From Flavihumibacter sp. UBA7668 (lineage in GTDB: Bacteria; Bacteroidota; Bacteroidia; Chitinophagales; Chitinophagaceae): a DNA stretch of 64,000 nt. Shown piece by piece: positions 45,567-53,438 of the stretch (position 1 is the stretch's first letter; the number at the start of each line of letters is the position of its first letter). The position numbers and the translations under genes are program-made. The notes under the pieces were generated by a model. That model did not search any database. It was not told the origin of the DNA and saw only the letters and a program-made list of their open reading frames with translations. The stretch covers positions 753,804 to 817,803 of the forward strand of contig NZ_DLHM01000005.1 of assembly GCF_002483205.1 (NCBI RefSeq), given 5' to 3'.

Positions 45567-46389
45567 TAAATAGTTCTGCTTCTTCATATGGAGGGTTATG
45601 TGCACTTTCTTCAAATAATTCAATGGTCAGGTCCGGAAATTGTTTGCTGATGGCTGTCCATTGTTCACGAGGACCTGCAACAAAATCATATTTCCCCAAT
45701 GCCAGCCAAACCGGGGTATAAAAATCTTCCAACTCCTTGGTTATTTCAATGTCTCTGAAAACGATGCCCCATAAATAATCGATGGCGGGCATATTTGTAT
45801 AAACACCATTCCAAAAAAACCGTACATCAGTTTCACTATTCCTCCAGCTTTTTGGTGCCAGTGCCAGATTATATAAAAGGAATGACTGATCCGGACCGGC
45901 TTCAATAAGTGCCGGTAATTCTTCCATGTTTTTCTGGAATTGGAGAATTCGTTCAGGCTCAGCCAGAGTGTCAAAATGAAGATCAGCTATCGCGTGGTTT
46001 TCTGTTGACAAAGACGGACTCATGGCAATCAAGATAAGTCCATATACCTGATCATTGTATTTTTTTGCATATTCAAACGCCATATATCCATGTCCGCTAT
46101 GCCCGGCTACCCACCATTTTTCCAAACCAAGGTATAAACGCAAAGCCTCCATATCATCAGTTATCCGATCCAATGAATACAAATCTTCAGTAGTTCCACT
46201 GCTTTCAGGTGGAGGCGTAAAACCTCGGTGATCAAGATAAATGAGTTGAAGGTTTTCTTTTAGTTTCGGAGAAAACCATCGCTGATAAAAAAGGGTGCTT
46301 CCAATAACAAGCACAGGTTCTCCGGTTCCTTCTATCCGGTAACTAAGCTTAAAGCCATCACGTTCAATAATGCCATCTTGGATTTTCAT
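45529..46389 (-). CDS. Alpha/beta hydrolase (proline-iminopeptidase-like)
   Basis: A 286-residue cytoplasmic alpha/beta hydrolase with no signal peptide. Motifs are LDHRGFTPPP in the early loop, the nucleophile elbow AGHSGHGYMA, LGKYDFVAGP for the acid strand, and a His in ESAHNPPYEE near the C-terminus. That set resembles proline iminopeptidases and related hydrolases, but the substrate is unknown. Its 3' end overlaps the metallo-beta-lactamase start by 38 bases on the same strand, so the two are probably co-transcribed. Confidence 0.87.
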   Translation of the reverse strand: MKIQDGIIERDGFKLSYRIEGTGEPVLVIGSTLFYQRWFSPKLKENLQLIYLDHRGFTPPPESSGTTEDLYSLDRITDDMEALRLYLGLEKWWVAGHSGHGYMAFEYAKKYNDQVYGLILIAMSPSLSTENHAIADLHFDTLAEPERILQFQKNMEELPALIEAGPDQSFLLYNLALAPKSWRNSETDVRFFWNGVYTNMPAIDYLWGIVFRDIEITKELEDFYTPVWLALGKYDFVAGPREQWTAISKQFPDLTIELFEESAHNPPYEEAELFNEKLLAWMDLYK

Positions 46390-46488
46390 CTTGGATTAAT
46401 CTTTCAGGGTCGGAAATTTCTGTTTCTTTCAATAACCGGGCACAATATACTACAGCAACGGCGAAGACAGATTGTAAATGGCGATCAT

Positions 46489-47640
46489 TTATTCACAGGC
46501 CGCTGTTATCAGTCGCATGATTTCACCAATCTGCTGATTGGTCCATCGGGTTACTACTACCAAATCATTTTTATAGTCTACGATAATATAATTCCCGCCA
46601 TATCCTGCCGCATAATATAAATGAGTGGGCGCTCCTTTCAATGATTGATCACTGTTGTTCCACCATAGATATCCATAGGCTTTATTGGGTGCAGAAGGTG
46701 CCAGCGCTTCCTTAATCCAGGCTTCTGATAAAAGCTGTTTATTTTTCCATTTTCCTTTGCGCAAAAACAGCAAACCATACCTTGCCTGATCAAGGGTATG
46801 AATGAAAATTCCGCCTCCAAAATGGCCGCCCCCACTTACCGACTGCACCTGCAGTCCGTCCATGTTGACCCAGGAGTTTTTGTATCCAAACCAACGCCAG
46901 GTGGTAGACGCACCAATAGGGTCCTGAATTTCATCCTTCAATACCTGCGGCAAAGGTTTTCTCCAAACCTGCAATAGAGAATAGGCCAGCAGATTTACCC
47001 TGATATCATTATACTTGTAAAAGGTTCCGGGTTCATTCAGTTTTCGGTTTCTCCAGTCATCAATGGTTCCTTCTTTTGGCGGACGATCAGCCCAGTCATA
47101 TTGATTAAATAATTCACCCGACCAGTCCGAGCTCTGGTTTAATAAATGTTCCCAGGTGATTTTGCTGTTATGAGGACCCTCAAAACTGCCGTCCCACACA
47201 TATTGATTCACCTTATCCTTTACAGATTTGATTAATCCTTTGTCAATGGCGAGTCCGGCAATGGTAGACAGATAACTTTTCGTAACACTAAACGTCATAT
47301 CCACCCGTTCAATATCGCCCCAGGATGCTACGATATAACCATTTCGGATCACAAGGCCGGCTGGTTTTCCCCTTTCCTTAGTGGGACCAAGAATCTCATA
47401 GCCGGGTTCCCGCTGATACGTTTTATAGGATGCAATACGCAGGTCTTTGTCAATATCAATCTCGGAAGCAATAGCCAGTTTTACTGCACTGTCCAGCAAA
47501 ACCTGATTCATACCTACCCCTTTTGCAGGTTTGCGTTCCCAACTGCTATCCGGATAATAGGGTTGCTGCGCGATGGCAGATTCAACAAGAAAGACTCCGA
47601 CCAGCAGCAACCAACTGAAATTTTTATAATACGATTTCAT
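46489..47640 (-). CDS. Serine beta-lactamase/PBP-like hydrolase (class C family)
   Basis: An exported 383-residue serine hydrolase. The ATG at 47640 gives a signal peptide (ESAIAQ); five upstream codons are discarded. The SxxK active-site motif is Ser118-Lys121 in FSVTKSYL, the YxN-like motif appears as YKYND, and HFGGG near residue 290 stands in the KTG-like position. This family includes esterases, D-aminopeptidases and beta-lactamases, so the substrate is open. It lies about 100 bases upstream of the alpha/beta hydrolase and metallo-beta-lactamase genes on the same strand. Confidence 0.87.
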   Translation of the reverse strand: MKSYYKNFSWLLLVGVFLVESAIAQQPYYPDSSWERKPAKGVGMNQVLLDSAVKLAIASEIDIDKDLRIASYKTYQREPGYEILGPTKERGKPAGLVIRNGYIVASWGDIERVDMTFSVTKSYLSTIAGLAIDKGLIKSVKDKVNQYVWDGSFEGPHNSKITWEHLLNQSSDWSGELFNQYDWADRPPKEGTIDDWRNRKLNEPGTFYKYNDIRVNLLAYSLLQVWRKPLPQVLKDEIQDPIGASTTWRWFGYKNSWVNMDGLQVQSVSGGGHFGGGIFIHTLDQARYGLLFLRKGKWKNKQLLSEAWIKEALAPSAPNKAYGYLWWNNSDQSLKGAPTHLYYAAGYGGNYIIVDYKNDLVVVTRWTNQQIGEIMRLITAACE

Positions 47641-47766
47641 TGCAGCAATATACAACGCTTTCGTTTTTGGCTTTTATTATTAACGCTGAAAAAAAACTTG
47701 GGAATTTCTGTAATTATAAGTGAGTTGGGGAATCTAAGAACTGAACATACACAAAAAAGAGAAAAA

Positions 47767-48615
47767 ATGAAAAAACCGGGAATTGCTTGTTTGTTACTGC
47801 TGCTGGGATTTGCAGTAGGAGCGCAGGAAAAGAAAGCGTTTAAAGTGGAAGTTAGCGGCAGAGGCCCCGCAGTACTATTTATTCCAGGCTATAGTTGCAG
47901 TGGGGAGGTTTGGAAAGAAACCGTTTCCCAGCTCCAAAGGAACTATGAATGCCATGTATTGACGCTGGCTGGTTTTGCAGGACAACCAGCTATTGATTCC
48001 CCTGTTCTAAAAACAGTAAAGCAGGAAATTATTAACTATGTAAAGAGTAAGAAACTCCATAAACCGAGGCTGGTTGGCCATAGTCTGGGTGCTTTTATGA
48101 GCTTATGGGTGGCCAGTGAAGCACCGCAGCTATTCGGGAAAATCGTTTGTGTGGATGGTGTTCCTTTTGTCTCTTCTCTTGGAAAACCTCAAATAACAGT
48201 TGATTCAATTAAAAACAATCCGGCTTTTAATCCGGCGATGGTTATCGCCAATTTTAAAAATCTGCCGGACAGCGGTTTTGTTGATCAAACAGCTAAAGCT
48301 ATGCGTTGGCAGGTGCAGGACAGTTCAAGAGCCCGTCAGATCGCCATCTGGCAATATAAAAGTGACCGGCTTACCCTGGCAACAACCCTGATCGAAATGT
48401 CAACAACTGATCTTCGAAACGCAATTGCCCATATTAAACAACCGGTTTTGGTATTGGGAAGTATTTATGTTACAAAAGAAAACAGCGTACTTTGGTTGAG
48501 GCAGCAATTTGAAAAGCTGACGCAGGCTGAAATCAAAGTGGCAGACAGCAAACATTTCATTATGTATGATCAGCCAGATTGGTTCCTGATAGAATTAACT
48601 GCTTTCCTGAAATAA
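47767..48615 (+). CDS. Exported alpha/beta hydrolase coupled to an ECF sigma gene
   Basis: A 282-residue hydrolase with a signal peptide (LGFAVGAQ). Motifs are FIPGYSCSGEVW for the oxyanion loop, the nucleophile elbow VGHSLGAFMSL, and a C-terminal His in DSKHFIMYDQPDWF. The frame opens at 47563, but that upstream part lies in the divergent serine hydrolase gene; the ATG at 47767 is preceded by an A-rich leader. The stop codon and the start of the ECF sigma gene share a base (TAATG), so the hydrolase and sigma factor are likely translationally coupled, an unusual partnership. Confidence 0.85.
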   Translation: MKKPGIACLLLLLGFAVGAQEKKAFKVEVSGRGPAVLFIPGYSCSGEVWKETVSQLQRNYECHVLTLAGFAGQPAIDSPVLKTVKQEIINYVKSKKLHKPRLVGHSLGAFMSLWVASEAPQLFGKIVCVDGVPFVSSLGKPQITVDSIKNNPAFNPAMVIANFKNLPDSGFVDQTAKAMRWQVQDSSRARQIAIWQYKSDRLTLATTLIEMSTTDLRNAIAHIKQPVLVLGSIYVTKENSVLWLRQQFEKLTQAEIKVADSKHFIMYDQPDWFLIELTAFLK

Positions 48616-49106
48616 TGAACCAGAAACAAGTTTTTACTGAGCTCTATGAGTCGTATTCGCCTGGCATATTAAAGTTGTGCATGGGATATACAGGCGACCG
48701 GAATCAGGCTGAAGATCTGTTACAGGAAGTATTTTTTTCTGTTTGGAACAATATGCAAAAATTCAGGCAGGATGCCGCCTGGAGTACCTGGATTTACCGG
48801 ATAGCCGTAAATACCTGCCTTACTTATCTGAGAAAAAAGAAACTGATTACGGTTGATCTGGATGCCGATTTTTTAGGTGCCATGCCGGAAGAGAAAAGTG
48901 CCAAAGAGCAGGAAATTCAGTTGTTGTATACCTGTATCAGCAAGCTGGCTGAAGCAGACCGTTTGATTATTGGAATGGTACTGGATGATAAGCCTTATGA
49001 TGAAATTGCAACTATTCTTGGTTTGACGGTCAATAATTTGCGGGTAAAGATTCATCGGATAAAAAAACAATTAACTGAAATCTATAACAGTTATGCAAGA
49101 CTTTGA
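48615..49106 (+). CDS. ECF-type RNA polymerase sigma factor
   Basis: A 163-residue sigma factor with region 2 (QAEDLLQEVFFSVWNNM and a following AWSTWIYRIAVN) and region 4 with LDDKPYDEIATILGLTVNNL, a helix-turn-helix. The start at 48615 overlaps the stop of the hydrolase gene (TAATG) and the 3' end overlaps the following membrane-protein gene by 14 bases. A longer in-frame start at 48579 lies inside the hydrolase gene and is rejected. The regulon is unknown. Confidence 0.92.
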   Translation: MNQKQVFTELYESYSPGILKLCMGYTGDRNQAEDLLQEVFFSVWNNMQKFRQDAAWSTWIYRIAVNTCLTYLRKKKLITVDLDADFLGAMPEEKSAKEQEIQLLYTCISKLAEADRLIIGMVLDDKPYDEIATILGLTVNNLRVKIHRIKKQLTEIYNSYARL

Positions 49107-49704
49107 TGCGTTGAAAAAACTCTGGCAGGAAGAGCCGGAAAAGGCCCGGCCGGTAACAAGGCCCCAGCAACTGAGCAGCACGTCCAAACGAAATAAAAGA
49201 GTGCTGAAAAATTCACAGTTGATTGGTGCATTGAGCCAGGTTTATGTTGCCGGCTTTATTAGCTGGATGATATTTTTTGGAAATTTTGGTTTCAAATTCT
49301 GGTATACCCATTTATCTATGGGCATGATTGTGCTGCTCTGTTTAATCCAGGCCGGATTCATGTTTTATACCCATAAAAAGATCAAATCAATTGATGATGG
49401 CCTTACACCTGCTGAACACCTTCGTCAATGGGAAAACTATTATGAAATCCGTAAAAAACAATTGACTTTTCAGGGACCGGTTTTTACGATTCTGCTCAGC
49501 ATTTCATTAGGGATCTACTATATTGAAATATTAAGTGACCGCCCCTTTCTGCCTTCCCTTATTATAGTGGTGCTAACTATCGCCTGGGTACTCTTTGCCT
49601 ATTTTTACCTGGGTAAAAGAAGTATCAAAAAAGAGACGCGCCGTATGCAGTCAATCATTGATGAATTGAAACAGGTGGAGCAGCAATTTGCCGGGAAGGA
49701 ATGA
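49093..49704 (+). CDS. Membrane protein, candidate anti-sigma factor
   Basis: A 203-residue membrane protein with a cytoplasmic N-terminus of about 45 residues (beginning MQDFDALKKLWQ) and four hydrophobic helices in two pairs (about 48-68, 74-92, 130-146 and 153-172). The C-terminal helix is charged and could form a coiled coil (SIIDELKQVEQQF). Overlap with the ECF sigma gene by 14 bases suggests it controls that factor, but the four-helix topology differs from standard anti-sigma factors. I recognise no named family. Confidence 0.7.
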   Translation: MQDFDALKKLWQEEPEKARPVTRPQQLSSTSKRNKRVLKNSQLIGALSQVYVAGFISWMIFFGNFGFKFWYTHLSMGMIVLLCLIQAGFMFYTHKKIKSIDDGLTPAEHLRQWENYYEIRKKQLTFQGPVFTILLSISLGIYYIEILSDRPFLPSLIIVVLTIAWVLFAYFYLGKRSIKKETRRMQSIIDELKQVEQQFAGKE

Positions 49705-49705
49705 G

Positions 49706-49735
49706 AAAAGGAGGAGCAGGTATTTCGCTCCTCCT
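49706..49735 (-). terminator. Intrinsic terminator after the Cys-rich peptide gene
   Basis: AGGAGGAGC and GCTCCTCCT (49709-49717 and 49727-49735) form nine perfect pairs around a nine-base loop. On the minus strand the stem is followed by a short T run before the sequence resumes. It lies ten bases past the stop of the 37-codon gene. Confidence 0.65.
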
Positions 49736-49744
49736 GGTTAGTTG

Positions 49745-49858
49745 TTAGCAACCGCAGCCGCAACCACAAGTGCAGGAACTGCCTATGCAGGTGTCGCCGC
49801 AGGTGCAAATGATAGAGTTGAATGATGTGCCGCAAATGCATTTGTTTGAATTTTTCAT
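49745..49858 (-). CDS. 37-residue cysteine-rich peptide (10 Cys), metallothionein-like candidate
   Basis: A short gene of 38 codons. Ten of 37 residues are Cys, at positions 7, 9, 18, 20, 24, 29, 31, 33, 35 and 37. Three CxCG motifs start at 7, 18 and 29, exactly 11 residues apart, and the C-terminus alternates Cys and Gly. The leader just before the ATG is A-rich (ACAAAAAAATAAAACA), as usual for Bacteroidota, and a hairpin with a short T run follows the stop. No hydrophobic signal is present, so it is probably cytoplasmic. Metal binding is an inference from CxC density; a ribosomally made modified peptide is an alternative. It is divergent from the AraC gene. Confidence 0.7.
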   Translation of the reverse strand: MKNSNKCICGTSFNSIICTCGDTCIGSSCTCGCGCGC

Positions 49859-49888
49859 TGTTTTATTTTTTTGTTTGAATTGATATTG

Positions 49889-49896
49889 CAAAACTA
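49889..49896 (-). promoter_or_regulatory. Candidate -7 element for the Cys-rich peptide gene
   Basis: The minus strand reads TAGTTTTG, a perfect match to TAnnTTTG, 31 bases upstream of the ATG at 49858. A matching -33 box is not obvious at the usual distance, so this is a tentative call. Confidence 0.3.
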
Positions 49897-50013
49897 CATC
49901 GGCAAACAGGAGCTGCCGTTACACCCTGTAGGGATTGATGTACATAATTCCCTGAAAAGCGGAAAAAACTTTAAATTCTATAGTATAACTTTATAGCGTG
50001 TAGATAAATAAAT

Positions 50014-50808
50014 ATGCAATCCCACAAAGCTTCGCTCTATATGAGTCCCACCCGCATGATGGTGGTGTCGCCGCACCTGGTGGCAGATGTGCACCAACAT
50101 GCTGTGATGCAATTTACCTGTTCGCTGGATGGGTCGCCATTTTCGGTATGGACTGATTCTGATGGCTGGCAACAAACAGAGGGAGTGTTAATTGATGGCA
50201 ATATTGCTCATGGTGTAAAAGATTTTACCGGATGGCAGGTAACAACCTGCATCATACCAGATGCACGAAAAGGAAACTGCGTCAAGAATAAAGTGTTGAA
50301 AGGCCAACCACTAAAATATTTTAAAGCAGATGAAATTCGACCTGTATTGGATGCGCTGCAAATCACCCGCCGGCAGCTGCTTCCCGATTCTTCCGTTTTT
50401 CATGCCCTTACTGATGCGGTTTACGACCATCTGATTGGCGAAGAAACCTTTCTGCTTCCGCTCGACAATCGAATCGTTCTGGCAATACGTTCCATAAGAC
50501 AAAATATTCGCGATACTATTTCTGCAGCTGCTTTAGCCGCTGAAGTGCATCTTTCTGAACCCCGCTTTCTGCATTTATTTAAAGAGCAAATAGGGGCGCC
50601 ATTGAGGCAATATGTGTTATGGCAGCGTACAGCAGTTGCTGCAGAAGCATTTATCAGCGGCATGTCAGCCAAGGAAGCCGCCTATGAAGCGGGCTTCTCC
50701 GATCCTGCCCATTTCTCCCGCAGTTTTTTGCAACTATTCGGTGCACAGCCTTCTTCTTATGCCGCCATCAGGCCGTTCTATCAATTTGCCTTCTTTCAGG
50801 ACATATAA
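50014..50808 (+). CDS. AraC-family transcriptional regulator
   Basis: A 264-residue regulator with an N-terminal cupin-like domain (about residues 1-130) and a C-terminal AraC double helix-turn-helix (about 160-255), with AAALAAEVHLSEPRFLHLFK and EAAYEAGFSDPAHFSRSF as the two helix pairs. It is divergent from the Cys-rich peptide gene across 155 bases and may control it. The N-terminal domain contains His (VADVHQHAVMQF), a possible ligand site, but the effector is unknown. Confidence 0.88.
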   Translation: MQSHKASLYMSPTRMMVVSPHLVADVHQHAVMQFTCSLDGSPFSVWTDSDGWQQTEGVLIDGNIAHGVKDFTGWQVTTCIIPDARKGNCVKNKVLKGQPLKYFKADEIRPVLDALQITRRQLLPDSSVFHALTDAVYDHLIGEETFLLPLDNRIVLAIRSIRQNIRDTISAAALAAEVHLSEPRFLHLFKEQIGAPLRQYVLWQRTAVAAEAFISGMSAKEAAYEAGFSDPAHFSRSFLQLFGAQPSSYAAIRPFYQFAFFQDI

Positions 50809-50924
50809 ATCAGTTTCAAGTGGTCTGAAAAATAAAGAATAGCCAGTTTATTCAAGCCGATAGCCGTTTCGTTCAAGTGTATGCTGGTTGCATATCGTTC
50901 CTTTGTTCCAGCAAAAAAACAGGT

Positions 50925-51077
50925 ATGAAACAATTTCTTCTCTCCTTACAAAAAAGAACGCAATCAGAATCTTTTATTCGCCTTCCTCTTGAATGGCGGC
51001 TCCTTAGCGTCCTGCTCTTACTGATGGGACTGCGACTGGCAACCATTTTGGCAATTGTAGTAAAACAATTGTTATGA
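50925..51077 (+). CDS. Small membrane peptide, 50 residues
   Basis: A short frame with an ATG at 50925 preceded by an A-rich stretch. The N-terminal half is charged (KQFLLSLQKRTQSESFIR) and the second half is one transmembrane helix (about residues 28-48, LLLLMGLRLATILAIVV). Its TGA overlaps the start codon of the next gene (ATGA), so the two are probably translated together. I recognise no family. The coupling to a metal-sensor-like regulator argues for a real gene. Confidence 0.55.
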   Translation: MKQFLLSLQKRTQSESFIRLPLEWRLLSVLLLLMGLRLATILAIVVKQLL

Positions 51078-52267
51078 ATGGAGCTTATACCTATCACGTA
51101 AAAAACATGGTTTGCGAACGATGTATTGTTATCGTGAAAAACATCCTGTCATCGTTACAGATTGAAGCAAAACTGGCCCTTGGTAAAATCAGTGTTGCCC
51201 AAAAACTGATGCCTTCCTATGAGCGTGGGTTGGTGGAACGTCTTCGCAGTGTGGGACTTGATCTTATAGAAAGCCGGGTGAGCCTCCTGATTGAAGGCGT
51301 CAAACAGGCAGTTCGGGATTATATTGCGCTGGGAATCGATGCCCGCCAATATAAGCTATCCGGCTTCATTTCGTCCCGTTTGTCCTACGATTTCGGGTAT
51401 CTTAGTGATCTTTTTTCAAAAGAAGAAGAAATAACTATCGAACGATATTATATTCTTCAGCGAATGGAAAAAGTTAAAGAACTGATTGCTCATGATCAGC
51501 TTACATTAAGCGAAATTTCTTATGAAACCGGCTTTAGCAGCGTACATCATTTGTCTGCGCAATTCAAAAAATTTACCGGACTAACACCCTCCCAATACAA
51601 AGCAGCTGGTAATGAAATCAATCAAACACAAACAATTGCTATTTTGATGGCAGATTTGTCTGGTTATTCTGCTCTTACAGAAACACATGGAGCTATTTCT
51701 GCAGCCGATCTTATTGATAAGTATGTAGAAATTGTTCAGGATTGTTTGATTGGTGACAGCAGATTAGTAGAACGGGTAGGTGACGAAGTAATGATAGTTT
51801 CAAATTCCCCTGATCATTTATTAGCTACTGCTGACTTAATTATTAAAAAAACCTCAAAGGTGAATAATTTTCTACGTGTTCACGGAGGTCTTCATTATGG
51901 TGAAGTAGTTCAACGAAACAATAGTTATTTTGGATCAGCCATTAATCTTACTTCCCGAATCGCCAAAAAAGCAAGCCCCGGAACTTTTTGGTGTTCAGGG
52001 GAATTTGTAGATGCGCTGCAGGATAAAGTACAGCTTAGCTTAACCCCATTAGGGAAACACAGCTTCAAAAATTTCACAGAAGAAAAGAATATAATTGAGT
52101 TGTCTTCAGAGCTCCATTCCTCTATTTATGTTGATCCTGTTTGCCACATGCTGATATTAAATAAGGAAACAGCCGTTAAACATCCTTCTGATGAACATTA
52201 TTTTTGCTCCGCGGAATGTCTCCAAATTCATAAGTCAGCAATAAATAATAGCATCACATTTAATTAG
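51074..52267 (+). CDS. HMA-like / AraC HTH / class III cyclase / YHS four-part fusion regulator
   Basis: A 397-residue protein with four recognisable parts. Residues 1-75: an HMA-like domain with NMVCERC (Cys14, Cys17), as in Bacteroidota metal-responsive AraC proteins. Residues 95-178: AraC HTH (LTLSEISYETGFSSVHHLSA). Residues 185-345: a class III nucleotidyl cyclase domain, with metal Asp194 and Asp237 (MADLSGY, RVGDEVM), Asn291 and Arg295 (INLTSR), but Glu233 and Ser284 at the positions that read the purine. Residues 352-385: a YHS-type motif with DPVC, then FCSAEC (Cys357, Cys378, Cys382). It may sense metal and bind DNA, and the cyclase part may make or sense a nucleotide. Its neighbours are a 50-residue peptide and DUF3703. 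Confidence 0.85.
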   Translation: MNGAYTYHVKNMVCERCIVIVKNILSSLQIEAKLALGKISVAQKLMPSYERGLVERLRSVGLDLIESRVSLLIEGVKQAVRDYIALGIDARQYKLSGFISSRLSYDFGYLSDLFSKEEEITIERYYILQRMEKVKELIAHDQLTLSEISYETGFSSVHHLSAQFKKFTGLTPSQYKAAGNEINQTQTIAILMADLSGYSALTETHGAISAADLIDKYVEIVQDCLIGDSRLVERVGDEVMIVSNSPDHLLATADLIIKKTSKVNNFLRVHGGLHYGEVVQRNNSYFGSAINLTSRIAKKASPGTFWCSGEFVDALQDKVQLSLTPLGKHSFKNFTEEKNIIELSSELHSSIYVDPVCHMLILNKETAVKHPSDEHYFCSAECLQIHKSAINNSITFN

Positions 52268-52272
52268 AAACG

Positions 52273-52644
52273 ATGAAATTTTATTGGAACATGCCATCCG
52301 GTTTACAAGTTCATTACCGGCATGAGTTGGACTCGTATCAGCAGGAAATGGAAAAAGGAAATTTGCCGCAGGCCTGGCGACAGTTGGAACGTGCTCATAT
52401 CCTTGGCCAGCCCTGGTTGGTGCAGCACAATCATGTTCATTGGCTGATGCTCAAATTTGGTATCAGTATAAAAAGCAGAAAAGAAATTCTTGGTCAACTG
52501 CTGCGACTCATTTTTGGCGGCGTAAAGTCCTTTGTAGGGAAAGTCCCTACCGGCAATACTGGCGGTTCCGATGTGCCCCCATTGAAGAAAATGGAACTGC
52601 CGGAAGACCTTGAAAATTTACTAAGGCCCTACCGGAGTCGTTAA
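52273..52644 (+). CDS. DUF3703 family protein
   Basis: A 123-residue protein with the DUF3703 signature: AWRQLERAHILGQ, followed by H...HWLML, a GQLLRLIFGGVKSFVGKVP block and GNTGGSDV, then ELPEDLENLL. DUF3703 genes, as far as I recall, often accompany heavy-metal efflux or resistance loci, but the biochemical role is not established. It follows the HMA-AraC-cyclase-YHS gene by five bases, probably in one operon, and its stop overlaps that of the convergent BEM46-like gene by four bases. Confidence 0.85.
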   Translation: MKFYWNMPSGLQVHYRHELDSYQQEMEKGNLPQAWRQLERAHILGQPWLVQHNHVHWLMLKFGISIKSRKEILGQLLRLIFGGVKSFVGKVPTGNTGGSDVPPLKKMELPEDLENLLRPYRSR

Positions 52645-53423
52645 TACTTCAAAATATCACGCATAAATGCATGGTATTCGGAATAAGAGGGCAGGTTATT
52701 GTGGCCGCCACCGGGGATTCTGATCAGAGTAATTTTGGATGGATTAATCCCCTGCAATTTCTCACTGTGTTTAATGGGGATCAGCCAATCCTTCGTGCCG
52801 TGAATAATATAGGTATGACAATTGACATGACGGATCCATTTGTCAGTGCGAAGATGATACCTCAACACAAGCGAAACAGGTAATATGGGAAGAAATCGTT
52901 CCACTACTTTCTTGAAACTATAATAGGGCGCATCCAGTATAAGATAACGCGGACGGTTATCCGACGCCAATTTTGTTGCAAATCCGCTCCCGATGCTCCG
53001 GCCATAAACAATCATGTGATGCTCCGGATACTGATTGGTTAATTCTTTATAAACGAATTGGATATCTGCCAACAATTGTTTTTCGCTTCGTTTACCTGTG
53101 CTTTTCCCAAAGCCCCGATAATCAATTAGTACAACATCGTAATTGTAGCGATAAAAATCCCGCGCATATTTCGCCCAGCCCTTGATGCTTCTGCTGTTCC
53201 CATGCAGGTATAAAACCAGTCCATTTGGCTGATCCCGGTAAAAATGTAATCCATTGATACTTACCCCCGGCTCCGGATGAAAAAACAATTCACGAAACGG
53301 ACTATCGTATTTGAATTCAAAATCCGCCGCCAGTTTCTCCGGCTTAAAGATGAATTTCTCCTGCAGAAAATAACCCAGAATACTGAGGAGAAGGAGAGAG
53401 GAGATGATGTAGAGGAGGAGCAT
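52641..53423 (-). CDS. BEM46-like alpha/beta hydrolase (copy 2)
   Basis: A 260-residue hydrolase with a single N-terminal membrane helix (about residues 3-22). Motifs match the copy at 41754: YLHGNSRSIKGW, YRGFGKSTGK, the nucleophile elbow YGRSIGSG, HGTKDWLIP and a C-terminal GGGHNNLP. It is a likely paralogue of that protein. Substrate unknown. Its 5' region lies next to a minisatellite at 53439. Confidence 0.87.
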   Translation of the reverse strand: MLLLYIISSLLLLSILGYFLQEKFIFKPEKLAADFEFKYDSPFRELFFHPEPGVSINGLHFYRDQPNGLVLYLHGNSRSIKGWAKYARDFYRYNYDVVLIDYRGFGKSTGKRSEKQLLADIQFVYKELTNQYPEHHMIVYGRSIGSGFATKLASDNRPRYLILDAPYYSFKKVVERFLPILPVSLVLRYHLRTDKWIRHVNCHTYIIHGTKDWLIPIKHSEKLQGINPSKITLIRIPGGGHNNLPSYSEYHAFMRDILKY

Positions 53424-53438
53424 GGAGAATGGTCAATG

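Noticed and set aside
49605..49841. Minus-strand frame of 78 codons over the Cys-rich peptide gene
   Set aside because: It is another frame of the same DNA, rich in His and Leu, and extends into the membrane-protein gene; the Cys-rich frame has better start and stop context.
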